From NCBI GenBank assembly GCA_947646735.1, contig CANTFK010000785.1, forward strand, positions 248,001-312,000: a DNA stretch of 64,000 nucleotides. Direction: 5' to 3'. Source of the stretch: Peronospora farinosa. Lineage: Eukaryota; Oomycota; Peronosporomycetes; Peronosporales; Peronosporaceae. A program made the position numbers and the translations under genes. The notes under the pieces are model-generated. The model was not told where the DNA came from and ran no database searches. It saw only the letters and a program-made list of their open reading frames with translations. Below, one piece after another: positions 31,707 through 42,600 of this stretch. Numbering within the stretch: position 1 is the first letter of the stretch; each line of letters starts with the position of its first letter.

Positions 31707-33156
31707 ATGCCACTGAAACGTGGTAAGGCTGATGGGTCGCCTGCAAAGGCACCCATGTAGTCCAGCACTAAGTGCACGCGCCGCGATTTATCGCAGCCGT
31801 CGCAAAGTGCTTCAGGCACTGGGGTGGATCTTCCATCTCACGATAATGTGGATGAAGATTTATCTCTCATTGTAGATTACAATGAGGCTACACCACTGCC
31901 ATCACTCAAAAGTGGCGATGAGAATAGTGCATTGATGGGACATATGTCCCCATCATTTGAGGCACCCGTCCTTGAGAAAGCATCTATGCTTCCTACAAGC
32001 GAAGGTAAAACCCCGTCGTCTGCGCCTACGAGCGCAGCGACTAAGACTGAGCACGCTACTTCGAAAGGAGTAGTCGCGACTCAGTCAGATGTGACTTCTC
32101 AAGCTGATGTCTTGACAATCCATAATGGAGAGTCAGACTCCGATAAGTGTGAGCTTAAAGCCTCCACCAAGTACACCTTCGGCCTCACTAGCCCGCCGTC
32201 GCGAGGGCGGCTACGTGAGTGGTGGCTTGCCACCAATGCCACCTCCATCTGAGTGGATGAACTCGGATGGGTCTAGCGCAGCGCTTTTGCAGCGTACAAC
32301 TATTGACGCTTACAAATTTATAGCGTCTTTCCTTTGTGGAAAAAGAAGGGCAAAGCACTTGGTCGTGCTTCCCAATTCCAGTCGTGCTGCGTTCTAACGA
32401 AACAGCCGACGACTATGAAGCTGAAATTCGGCGCCGTGTTACCTTGCATGAAAATGCAATTAAACAACGGTCGCAGCGAATCAGCTTCGCCATGAAGCGT
32501 GCGCATGAAATTTTGGGTGGTAAGCGACTCCCAATTAATTCTCGCCACGCTTCTTCTGCTAGTCCTTCCGGACCTAGCAGAAAGAAGACAGCTAGTGCTG
32601 CTTCACATAAGCAGACACCAGCCCAGTCACGTCAACGCGCAAAGCGTCCACAGGCTCCCACGAGTCAAAGCTCGTTGGGTAACCCTTCCACTGGACAAGG
32701 ATTTAGAGCTTTCGCTTCACAAACCGGTGGGCCAACAGCCTTCCAACAAGGAATCGCGTATTCCCTTTCCGTGTCCACCAACACAGGTGGCGCCCGATAG
32801 GAGCGGCGATTACGCCCACCTAATCGCGGCTGCCTATCCTGCTGCTGTTCAGTCGCAGGCTGAGTCTGCTGCTCTAAAGAGGCAGGTAGGTGGCAGATCT
32901 CGAGAGTCAAGTCTCGCGACTGACCTCGGATCTGCGCGATGTGAGGACGAGGGATCGTCAGGGGTATGGCATCCTGAAGACCTGTTTGGACATCCTAGAG
33001 CGACTGGTGATGAGAGAACCGCGTCAAGCGCGGAGTCCTCCTCGATCGCCGAGTCATCTACCGCCTCGGTCGTATGCGGGGAGCCTATCGGCTTCCTCGT
33101 CGCCTGATCGGCCGCGGCGCTCGACTCACAGTCGACGTCACCATCGGTCTCGTTAG
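31707..33156 (+). pseudogene. Antisense ORF (aORF) downstream of G1 pol
   Basis: A coding-like track on the strand opposite to gag-pol, starting at ATG 31707 (MPLKRGKADGSPAKAP) 107 bp inside the 3' LTR. An in-frame TAG at 31758 and later frame shifts break it. Pieces in order: an acidic Ser/Thr-rich N-terminus (31824-32252); GGLPPMPPPSEWMNSDGSSA and TIDAYKFIASFLCGK (to 32397); AEIRRRVTLHENAIKQRSQR and a basic Ser/Ala-rich linker (32336-32800); a coiled-coil MADLESQVSRLTSDLRDVRT; and an Arg/Ser-rich tail (32890-33156). It overlaps the integrase C-terminal tail on the other strand by up to about 308 bp. I do not recognise the family. Coherent composition across about 1.4 kb argues for a once-functional protein. 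Confidence 0.6.
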
Positions 33157-36100
33157 ACCGATGTGGATATGTGATCTCTTCTGGATCAACATACCGTTTC
33201 AGACGACCCACGTAAAATACGGGTGCGTCTTCATATACGGTGGGAGAGTGAGCCTATAATTTAGATCTCCAACTTCTTCAACTACTGTAAAGGGCCCAAT
33301 GAATCGGGGCACTATATTAGTAGTACCACCAGGTAGTACAGAAATTGCATGCTTAGGTAGGGTAGCAATACTTAATAGCACTTTGTCCCCCACACTAAAG
33401 TGTTCATTGTTTTTGCGACCATGCTGGTCTGCATATTGTTTTTGCTTGTCCTGTGCGCTTGCCATCGCGTCACGGACTTCACGTGTGATGGCTAATCGCT
33501 CATCCACAAAGCGCTGAGCTTCGCTCATACTTTTAGCATCCAGCTCGCCGATGACGCCTCCAAGAGGTCGTTCATGGGTCGACGCTGTTGATAACACTAT
33601 AGTGTCATCATCAAGGAACACAGGCATTTCTTGCCGTGCCTCCTCTGTGACACGTGACCACTGCTAAATTAGCAGTGTCACTAGGGCAACCTTGGCCCTC
33701 TTTGGCATTCGCACCGAGCGAAGTGAGGGGCCCTCCCCCACTAAGACTCGGGCTGCGTACAAACGAGACTGGCGTTCGAGGATGACGCAGTCCGTTGATG
33801 TGAAACGGTGTTTCACCCGTACTGGCGTAAACAATGTTATTAATAGCGAACTCCACGAATGTCAATTGCTTGCTCCATTCTTTGAAGGTCGCTATTGTAC
33901 GCAACATCCGCCACGACTCGATTGGCCCGTTCTGTTTGGCCATCGGTCTGGTGATGATCAGTGGTAGACATGTGGAGCTTGCTACCCAGCAGCTCAAACA
34001 CATGTCGCCAAAAACCCGACGTAAAACGCGGATCCCGGCCCGATACTATGGACTCGGGCATCCCGTGTAGTCGATACACGTGATCCAGAAACAAGAGGGC
34101 AGCCTCTTTTCCTGAGATCTTGGTGCTACATGGTGCCAAATTCACCATCTTGCTCAGTCTGTCTACAAAGACGACGAGCCCCGTCCTGCCTTTATGGTCA
34201 GGCGGTAAGCCAAACATGAAATCCAAACTGACCGACTTCCAACATTCAGTTGGAATCGGCAGTGGCTTCAGTGGCGCACTGTTTGAAGGTGCAGGCTTTA
34301 TGCGCTGACACTCTTCGCAAAAGCGAATATAGTTGGCCACCCACCGGTATAGGTGGGGCCACCAAAATTCCTCTGATACTCGTAAGAATGTCTTTTCACG
34401 GCCCAGATGCCCACTAGATGGCGAATCATGGCACTCGTGAAGTATCATAAGCTTGAGATCTGTGTTATGAGGGACATAGATTTTCAAGGGATCACAGGGT
34501 GACTGTTGATGCCATAACAGGCCATCACTGTAACTAAAGCGGTTTAGTTTCGCTTTGAGGTGCGACGGAAGGGTAACCTTTCGTCCACCAAAATGATCCA
34601 GCAGCAGGCGACAATGTTCGTCCTGACTGTAACACTCCTTTATATCTGAGGCCATTGAGCTCGTCACATGGTAGGCCTTCATGGCTGCCAATGTTGACGG
34701 CTCAACTTGTGCTTTCGCACGAGACACACTATCCTGGTGTCTTGCCTCGAAGTCTGGTCTGCGCGATAATGCGTCAGCCAAGACATTCGACTTACCCGGC
34801 TTATATTCAACTTTGAAATTAAATTCAGAGAAGAATGTTAGCCATCTCGCCATTCTCGGCGAGAGGTGCGGTGAATTTATAGCGGTCCGCAGTGATGCGT
34901 GATCCGTATACACCACAAAAGGTTCGGTGCCCAAGAGGTGCACACGAAACTTTACAAGGGCATACTTAATTGAAAGTAGCTCCTTGTCATGCACAGGGTA
35001 ATTCAGCTCTGCGGCTTTTAAAAGCCGAGACTGATAAGAAATGACACGGTCAACCCCGTTGTCATCCTTCTGCATGAGCGCGCTGCCGATTGCAAAATTG
35101 CTTGCATCACAGACGACGCTAAAAGGCTTATCCGCGTCTGGCAATACCAAGATCGGTGCCTCTACAAGAGATTGCTTCACTGAAGTGAACGCATCTTCTT
35201 GTTCCTTTGACCAAGTCCATTCTGTATCCTTTTTTAAAAGGTCAGACAATGGCTTTGTCTGCTCCGCATAATTCTTGCTGTACTTATGCAAGTAATTAGC
35301 GAGCTCAAGGAATTGGCGCAGATCCTTCACGTGTCGTGAGACTGGCCATTCCTTTACAGCCTTTACCTTTTCTGGGTCTGCTCGTACACCATGTGCACCT
35401 ACGATGCAGCCCAGTACAGGTATCTCGGGGACCCCTATTACACACTTTTGCAAGTTCACGTATAATTGGGCGTCACCCAGAGTCTGCAACACAGCGTCTA
35501 AATGAAGCTTGTGCGACTCTATCGCGCTCAGACCGTCCTCCGCCCTACTATGCACGAATACATCGTCAAAGTAATGGGGCGCGTAGGCACGGTGCTGACG
35601 CATCACGTGAGCCACCACTCGGTTGAATGTTGCCGGAGCATTTTTCAACCCTTGTGGCATCACAAGCCACTCTGCTCGATCGAGTCCGTTACTTGTACGG
35701 GCTGGCCACCAGCAGTAATGCTCTCGGGATTGTTTGGCTTTGCTGATGCAGGTATATACCGTTGTTTATGTCCTTACAGGCCGCTCGAGCGGCCCGTTTG
35801 TTCAAAAGTGCGCGGTCGCCGGAGCGACGGCGCGTGTCGTGAAGTGTGGCCCCCGTTATAACCGCTTGAACGGCTCTTCAAACTTGGAGTACGCTATCGC
35901 CTAAGCGATGACGCGTGGCATGGGGACGCCACCAGCCGGTTTATCTTCCCTTGATCTGCAGTCCGCACGACCGGTGGCCGCACGAGATGCATGCATGAGA
36001 CATGACCCCACCGACTTTGGCTCCCGCAAGGGAGGATCATCGCCAGAGTAAATATCCTTGATAAGAGGCTGAAGCTTGGACTTGACCGCGAAAATCGCTT

Positions 36101-36882
36101 GGGGTGCTTACTGCCGTTTTGGCTACATCGGTATCTTGCATGAGAACCTGATAGTAGCCATCCTTCAGATCCAACGCGGAAAAGATAGTTGACTTTCCCA
36201 TGGAATTCAACAAGGCATCTTTCCGCGGGATCGGCATTTTAGCCGGAATGGTGGCCGTGTTCAGCTTATTATAAGCATGAACCACGCGCCATCCACTTGT
36301 GGCTTTACGCACACAGAAGGTCGGGCTGCAGTGAGGCGACTTGCTCTCACGTACATGTCCCGCCTTAGTTCGCTTGTCGAAGAACTCATCGATGTAATCG
36401 ACTTTTTCCTTCGGCAACGGCCATTGCCTGGTCACACAATACTTGGTACCAGGGTCCAGGTCAATCTCGTGCCTGATGCCTCTATCGGCCGGTAGGCGGC
36501 TCGACACTTCTGCTGGAAAGACATCACGGTGTTTCCACAGAACATCATAGAACGGGCTGTCCTTCAAGACATCCCAGCCTTGAGCATCAAACCGTTTCTT
36601 CTTGTCGGTCTCCAAGACGCTCTCATCTATTGTGGATGAAGAGCAACAGTCCACCACGTTCTCTTCTGGAACTGGTGCGACTATCTCGTGGATCTTTCCT
36701 TCCATTAGTTCGGACAGGAACAGATTCCACGTCATCTCCGAGAGATTTACTATCTCCTCGGCAGATACCAAGACAAGTTGGAGCACCTCAACAGAGGATG
36801 CCTCCGGCATTTTGTCTTCGACGGCCTCGAACAACTCGTTCGTAGGTCCGTCCTCTTGGACCGAGACTGAGATAAGGGTCAC
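32849..36882 (-). pseudogene. G1 pol remnant: RT, RNase H, integrase
   Basis: 36882-36097 holds the start of the RT domain (DVFPAEVSSRLPADRGIRHE, IFSALDLKDGYYQV). The frame is broken by a foreign 424-bp segment (35673-36096). From 35663 to 33840 it resumes at MPQGLKNAPATFNRV, with the catalytic YFDDVFVHS, RNase H (VVCDASNFAIGSALMQKDD, YTDHASLRTA), the integrase zinc finger (HECHDSPSSGHLG, CEECQRIKP) and catalytic core (SLDFMFGLPPDHKGRTGLVV, VSGRDPRFTSGFW, QTDGQTERANRV). From 33627 to 33199 the C-terminal part follows (FSVGDKVLLSIATL, IVPRFIGPFTVVEEVGDLNY), then a tail (MGRLKRYVDPEE) to 32849. Confidence 0.9.
35673..36096. mobile_element. 424-bp insertion in G1 reverse transcriptase
   Basis: Compared with element C, which has uninterrupted TPSGMLWEWLVMPQG at this point, G1 has 424 bp of unrelated sequence and lost about 12 bp of RT. 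The insert contains palindromes such as CCGCTCGAGCGG, similar in style to the Gypsy LTR palindromes, so an LTR-derived fragment is possible. No terminal repeats were found. Confidence 0.6.
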
Positions 36883-37419
36883 TCATTTCGACGTGCCCTT
36901 GATCGTCTTAATACGTCTGGTGCTCGTTCTTTGAGTCACCACGACCTTTTACCTGGAAGAAGGTGTCGTTGTTGTATTAGTCAACGCACTCCTTCCAACC
37001 GGACCAGGCTCATGGCTCTATGCCAATTCTTGTGGCGCTTGACTTTCTGTCAGCCCACCATCAACTGCCACAGGCTCTAGGCTCTGTGCAGGACTATTGG
37101 ACGCATGACTATCTGTCATCGCCCCATTCACTACACCAGTGGGTAGGAATATGTGTCACCTGGCTTTCCGCCAGTGCACTTCCAACTACACCACTCCTTT
37201 CGATCTGGGTAGTTCCTGGTGTCGATTGACATACCGTCATCGCACTCTCGACTGTGTTGGACACAGCATCAGCCACATAAGCCTCTCGCAAGAGCACATC
37301 CTTTCCGGTGTCTTGCGTAGAGCTAGCGACTGTGCGTGTACGCCAGTCTATCCATGGTTGGTGTTTAGCCAATAAAGGCATGCTTAGGATGAGGTCATAC
37401 CGACTCTCCATACCTAGCA

Positions 37420-37782
37420 CTGTGAACTTCTTTTTACAAGAGAAGTTACTGAAACTGAAGGCGAGTTCAACCTGAACTCCCTCTTATTTAACGAGCGCGC
37501 CGTTCGCTAAACGAACGACCGACTCTTCTCGCTTGCCATCCTGGCAAAGCACTCATAACTCGATGGACTCTTTTTCAGAGCCGCGAGTTTCACAAAGTTT
37601 TGTGATGCACCCGAATCCACGAGAAGGGACATTACTTGGTCATAGCCTCGTATTCGAGCGCTATAGACCAAAAGGGTTGAGGTCCGACCTTTCGGAACCT
37701 CAGGGACTATGCTACCCCATTTTTTCGATCACTCTGAACTTAGGGGTAGCTTCAAAGTCCGCGACAGTAGGGCATCCCGCCC
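37420..37782 (-). pseudogene. G1 protease region
   Basis: The aspartic protease motif VDSGASQNFVKL reads intact on the minus strand near 37590-37620, followed by broken frames and the later segment VLGMESRYDLILSMPLLAKH (37420-37109 frame). Position between gag and RT fits Ty3/Gypsy order. Confidence 0.75.
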
Positions 37783-38862
37783 CTACTGCGCTCCCGCATT
37801 TCCCAACCCATCTTGGGCAGGTGCTGAACCCGTGCGTCGTGCACGCTGGTTTTTCGCACCTCCCTTCGGGTTTGGAGACCTTTTGCTGGCTGCCTTAGCA
37901 CCAGCAGCTACCTTGGCGTAGCAGCGAGCCATCATATGGCCTCGCTTGCCGCACTTGTAGCAGATCACATCTGCATTGCCTAACTCCATAGGAGTGGCAT
38001 CAGACTTCTCGGCCGACGGCCTGTTATGGGCTGTCGCAGAGGCGCTGTTGTAGGATTGCTCCTCAACTAAGGCAATGTCAATTGCCTCCTCCATCGTCGC
38101 TGGCACCTTTCTAAAATGAGCCTGACGCGATGGGCCGTGCCGTAGTCCGTTCATGAACTTGGTCACCTTAATGTGTTTCGGTATCGGACTCACATTAATA
38201 TGGACGCAGACAGCGAACGCATCTCCTGTAAATACTCTTGAAGAGATCGTTTCGCCTGTCGTGCTCCAAAGAAGCACGCCATAAGCAACACTTCGTTGTT
38301 AGGCGGTTGATACATGGCGCGAATCTTTGTCTTAAACATCGCCCATGATGGAAATGCATCAGCATTAGCCATCAGCGCAGAGTATGCCCACTCTGACGCT
38401 TTGCCACGCAAGTTGGACATGGCATACGACACCAGAATGGTGTCGTCTTCGATGAGTTGCGCCACTCCACATTGCTCCACTGTTAATAGCCAGTAAGCAA
38501 TCGTGTGAGGGCTAGCTCCATCGAACTTTGGAGGGTCCATCCGAATGGGCCTCGGTTGAGCAGGCCGGGCAGAGAGCGTCTCAACAGTTCTGTTGAGCGT
38601 CTCATTACTTGCCTGCTCAAGCCTAAGCTTATCCTGAGTCTTAGTGATGGATTCAGCGGTGGCTTGGCTGTTTACCTCGGACGCGTCGCTGTCCGAGCAC
38701 AAACGCCTCGAATTGCTCCAACTGAGCAACATGTTGCTCAGGAGGACTATGCAAGAGATTGACCAGGGCTTGTTCACCAAGTCCCTGTGCCATATGCTCT
38801 GCCAACTCCCTATGATGTTTGGAGAGGTGAGGGAAGTCACTCCAGTCCATATTAAGGACCAT
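37783..38862 (-). pseudogene. G1 gag
   Basis: Starts MVLNMDWSDFPHLSKHHREL at 38862. After a frame break in EQFEAFVLGQR it continues with PRPIRMDPPKFDG, RQAKRSLQEYLQEMRSLSA, and after a +1 break VSPIPKHIKVTKFMNGL, ending with a perfect zinc knuckle CYKCGKRGHMMARC and a basic tail. The +1 break is shared with G2 and C. Confidence 0.85.
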
Positions 38863-38906
38863 CTTAACCACACGCACGCTTAGAGAGACGGGTCGTGGGA
38901 AGGACT

Positions 38907-38921
38907 ACTAGTGCTACCAAG
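38907..38921 (-). other. G1 primer-binding site candidate
   Basis: Minus strand CTTGGTAGCACTAG directly inside the 5' LTR; the TGG start fits pairing with a tRNA CCA end. The tRNA is not identified. G2 and C carry near-identical sequence. Confidence 0.6.
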
Positions 38922-39450
38922 TGTAGACGGGCACTTCTACGAAGTTGCCTCGTACTACGAGCACACACCTTATGCACAAGCGAGGAAGCGGTTAAACCGT
39001 CTTACCTTCGCGTGCAACGAACCTCTTAACAAGAAGGCACCGACGTCACGCAGAAGCTTTTCAGCTTCTCGTGCGTGGTGCGTATGTTTAAGCAAATTCA
39101 AGACTGAGCTATATTTAATTAATTATAACTAAATATATACTTAACTACTGGTTGGCTATATATATATATATATAGATCGGATACGCGACTCTATAGAAGC
39201 GTATCCTGTCGCATGATCTTAAATCTATATTTAAGATCGCAACTAACGTCCTTCTGAGACGTCGCGATGCCTAGCTTCAACTAGCGTCATCCCTTCTCAT
39301 GTGAATCCATCAATGGATATCACATTCACGAGGGTGGATCACATTTGTGTATCGCACCCAAGTGACAGGTCAAAAGTAATCATAGATATCTTTAGACCAA
39401 ACATTAAGTATATTACTTAATGTTTACGTGTGACTAGATGCCCTGTTACA
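38922..39450 (-). repeat. G1 5' LTR (529 bp)
   Basis: TGTAGACGGG ... CCCTGTTACA, the partner of 30997-31600, lacking the 75-bp palindromic segment. Confidence 0.92.
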
Positions 39451-39495
39451 TGTTTGGTCGCCTAGCCTTGTTTGTCGCTGTCCAGATACAATCAG

Positions 39496-39680
39496 TGTAA
39501 CGGGCTAAAAGTTACACGGTTCGTTAAGTATCGAATACGTAACGGGCAGGCCTAAAAGGGTACGAGGTACCTTAGGCCTGCCACTTGGGTGCGGCACCCA
39601 CCCTCGTGAATTTGATAGTTATGGATGGATTCACATTCATCGGAGATCTCGCCAGTTGGGACTAGGCGTCAAGGTGACGC
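39496..39680 (+). repeat. Inverted partial Gypsy LTR
   Basis: Begins TGTAACGGGC and matches the first about 190 bp of the element C LTR, including GGTACGAGGTACCTTAGG and the CCAGTTGGGACT stretch. Homology ends where the G2 partial LTR homology begins. Confidence 0.75.
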
Positions 39681-40024
39681 GAGGCTCCTTCTTACAGTAT
39701 TTATATAGTCATTTATTTTTTAAGCTTTTCGATTATCATGGTCTAAACCTACCATTAAAATACTTATTTAGCTGTCGCGATTGACTCGGCTGCAAGTTGA
39801 GATGTATTAATTATCTGATTAGCATCAGGTAAGACAAGAACTTGCATTAGCCAGAAAAAGCCATGAATGTTACATCTGTCCTAAGTCAAGACACACAATA
39901 CCCATGTAATCAGATCATTAGACGGTAGTTCGTACCCTCTTGAAAGCGACAGCTAACTAAGCTACGTAAAGTCTGAGGTAGGGTATACTCTACTGTCTAA
40001 CTGTACTGAACTGTTGTCGTCGAC
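39681..40024. other. Intergenic, 3' of MPC2
   Basis: 344 bp with no gene seen; AT-rich with no recognisable repeat. Confidence 0.35.
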
Positions 40025-40390
40025 CTAAATGTCCGACTGCTTGGGGTCGTATGTAAATTTGCGGTAGAATTGCACGAATCCAGTGCCAGCCATGAAGACG
40101 TTGACAGCAAACAAGTTCCAGTTCTTGGGGGTGATGACCGTACTATAGCGCGACCAGATGAGACCTGTAGCAGTCACAGCTGTTTGCTGAGCCACCGAGA
40201 TGGTCTCGGGTGAGCGCCGCATGTCGGCGACGTTAGCAATGGAGATCGCCCACTTGATAGTCGGTGCCCAAAAGTGCACGGTAAAGGGTCCAGCAGGATG
40301 ACCCAGAAAGGCTGTGAGCTTGGGGCTATTGACCACGACTTGGTGCTCCATGATTTTCTGCTGGAGACGGGGGACAATGGACGGAAGCAT
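40025..40390 (-). CDS. MPC2: Mitochondrial pyruvate carrier subunit MPC2
   Basis: Inner-membrane subunit of the heterodimer that imports pyruvate into mitochondria. The 121-residue protein from ATG 40390 contains the family core almost continuously: FLGHPAGPFTVHFWAPTIKW, ISIANVADMRRSPETIS, QQTAVTATGLIWSRYSTVIT and PKNWNLFAVNVFMAGTGFVQ. These cover three membrane helices. A longer reading to 40465 adds a hydrophobic leader unlike the family. Confidence 0.96.
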   Translation of the reverse strand: MLPSIVPRLQQKIMEHQVVVNSPKLTAFLGHPAGPFTVHFWAPTIKWAISIANVADMRRSPETISVAQQTAVTATGLIWSRYSTVITPKNWNLFAVNVFMAGTGFVQFYRKFTYDPKQSDI

Positions 40391-40774
40391 GGAGGCGATG
40401 AAGATTGAGGAGTAAAAGTGGCTTTTTAGGAAAAAAATAAAAGACGAGAAAGATGGTTTTAACAAATAAAAAGAAAAGTGCGAGTGCGAATTGTTTATTA
40501 AATTTCAAAAAAACATTGCGAATGTCGTTAAGTTCTTCGTGTTTTTAAACCTGAAGGCCTCATATCGCCGCCGTTTGCGATAAAGATTTACGTACATCAC
40601 CATGCCCTTTATTCAACAAAACGAGCACATTGCAACATACGATAAGAGCTCAATTCAACTTGCTCCGACCTACCTTTTTCCATTCTTGCCCGTGCAATTG
40701 GCCATTTTTGGCCCGCTCCTTCCACATCCGCTACTCTGCTCGGTACACACTCCTCTTCATAAGTCACAGCCTCG

Positions 40775-41782
40775 TCACCAGTTAAATAGATAGTTCAAAA
40801 GCCGCGAGCACATGTCCTGTTGGCGCCTCGGAGGCAGCATGATGTCGGCGTCAGTAGGGTCCACCTCTACGTTCCGGGATCCCAGGCTCTGTCGTGCTTG
40901 CGCACCGAAGTAGCTAGACGTAGGTGTCTCGTTGAGGGCATTTGCGTCTCTATCAGACGAATAGCACTTTTTAACACCAACCATAATGTTGTTCGCAAGC
41001 GTTCGTCCGTCATAGCCCAGTGCCTTCTCTGCCTGCAGTCTTGTGTGGTAGCGCAGGTGCAGCCAATTGCCACCGGTGCTGCTGGAGTAGTTCACGACCT
41101 CCCCCACGGCCTGGAACTGGTGTAGGATAAAAGATTTGGCACTCGACGGGAAGCCAAACACCGTGACCCAATACTGTTTGTCCTGACCCCACTCGTCAGC
41201 ATGCACGTTTGGGTAGTACGAAGGCTGCACTGCTGCACTACGTCGAGCAGCCGCCGCCATTGCGGCCGCCTCGTCGTCGTCCACATTGTGAGATCCTGCT
41301 GCGAAGCCGACCGGATCCAGCAGCGACATCGTCGGTGGTGGTAGTATATCTTCGTCTTGAGTATTGTTGCTATTGGTAGCACCCTGAGATGATGCGTTCT
41401 TGCGTCTCCGAGTGCCCAATTTGTCCTGGTAGCTGCCACCAAAGTTAAATGGTGAGTCCTCGGGCATTTCCACGCTCTGCTGCTTGTTCCGGTTCATGGA
41501 CAAGCTCTCCGCAAAAGTCAGACGTGGTTTTCCATTAGAAAACAGCAGTGATGTCTCAGAGCGAGAGTGAGGAGTACTCTCCTTGGACTTATCGGCCTTG
41601 GGCGTCGATTGCAGAGCCGTTAAAAAAGACGGGAAGTACTCGTCTTCTTGCGCAGTAGACGTGGTTCGACTGGAAAGAGGAGACATAAGTATAAGACCAA
41701 GAATTAACAAGAAAATGAGTATGTGTGAGAGACTAGAGATAGACTGAGAGAGAGGAGAGATATTGTACCTTGCAGACGACAT
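40775..41782 (-). CDS. NUP35: Nucleoporin NUP35/Nup53, two exons
   Basis: Linker nucleoporin of the nuclear-pore inner ring. Exons 41782..41769 and 41669..40775 are joined across a 99-nt intron (AG|GTACAA ... TTTCCAG), giving 302 residues starting MSSASRTTSTAQ. The MPPN/RRM-like domain spans about residues 155-255: YWVTVFGFPSSAKSFILHQF, VGEVVNYSSSTGGNWLHLRY, QAEKALGYDGRTLANNIMVG and VKKCY. The C-terminus RLLNYLFNW resembles the amphipathic membrane-binding helix of the family. The intron length is a multiple of three without a stop, so an intron-blind reading inserts 33 residues, mostly hydrophobic (HILIFLLILGLILM). Confidence 0.92.
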   Translation of the reverse strand: MSSARYNISPLSQSISSLSHILIFLLILGLILMSPLSSRTTSTAQEDEYFPSFLTALQSTPKADKSKESTPHSRSETSLLFSNGKPRLTFAESLSMNRNKQQSVEMPEDSPFNFGGSYQDKLGTRRRKNASSQGATNSNNTQDEDILPPPTMSLLDPVGFAAGSHNVDDDEAAAMAAAARRSAAVQPSYYPNVHADEWGQDKQYWVTVFGFPSSAKSFILHQFQAVGEVVNYSSSTGGNWLHLRYHTRLQAEKALGYDGRTLANNIMVGVKKCYSSDRDANALNETPTSSYFGAQARQSLGSRNVEVDPTDADIMLPPRRQQDMCSRLLNYLFNW

Positions 41783-42600
41783 GAGGAACAAGAGGTTTCG
41801 CGCTTAATTGGTGGAGAGTTCGATTAATTCTTATCAATACAATTTAACTTTATATTTGCTACTGTTGTCAAAACAATTCAATATTCAAGCTGATATTCAT
41901 AAATTTGATTATAATTTACAGCCAAACGGAGAAAGATCAAATTTGAAATGTGCATATAGCTTTAGTTTGGGCCATAGTTGCAAGATACAGAAAATAAATT
42001 CTCTAGTTTTGGCCATCTACGTAATTTTCAGTATTTCAATTCAGTGTAATATTTCAAGTAGCGAACAAAAAGTCTTGAGAAGTGTCTTTTTAGGTTTCGC
42101 TTGACACGAATGGCTTACGCTCTACCATTTCTTCAATGTTGCGCGTTCTGACTCCGATCTGCCCACACTACCAAATTGGAATATTTACCAAAAAGGCATG
42201 ATCTGATTTGACGTCGTCAGTATCATTGCTCCAAATACGCTTTTAAAGATACTTATTCTCAATTATCAGTTTGTAACGAACGACACCTAACTATGCGTAG
42301 CATGATTGGCCCGTCGTTTTGACCGTATGCCGTGATAAAAAAAGCTTGTCACATTTTGAATGGTGAAGGGCATGTCAGCCACAACTTTAGTGTATACTTT
42401 TGCAAGCAAATTATACAATTTCTGATTGGTTCACGAGAAAGAAGGCGGTTTTCGGTCGTTTCGCGTCCCCACGTTGGGCTTCATTAAACCTCGTAACTGA
42501 GGTTTTATTTCCAACCAATTTTAATATTTATCACACTTTTAAAGACGCTGTATCACAAGCACCACTAAAACTTTTTTTATCTTTTACATACAAAAACTCA
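41783..42600. promoter_or_regulatory. Promoter region between NUP35 and cytochrome c
   Basis: 818 bp without a convincing gene. A GATTGG box (inverted CCAAT) at 42424-42429 precedes the cytochrome c start. A 98-codon frame (41808-42104) looks random. The frame of cytochrome c is open upstream to 42400 but lacks family features there. Confidence 0.4.

Larger units (their letters stand above)
30997..39450 (-). mobile_element. Ty3/Gypsy LTR retrotransposon G1 with antisense ORF
   Basis: 8.45-kb element reading right to left: 5' LTR 38922..39450, gag, protease, RT-RNase H, integrase, an antisense ORF, then 3' LTR 30997..31600. LTRs differ by roughly half a dozen substitutions (by eye), a TA-repeat length change and a 75-bp indel, so insertion is fairly recent. 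Flanking pentamers are TATTT and TGTTT, a target duplication with one mismatch at best. RT is interrupted by a 424-bp insertion and other frame breaks, so this copy is defective. Confidence 0.9.

Noticed and set aside
41808..42104. 98-codon plus-strand frame upstream of cytochrome c
   Set aside because: AT-rich composition, no motifs, and lies in a promoter region.
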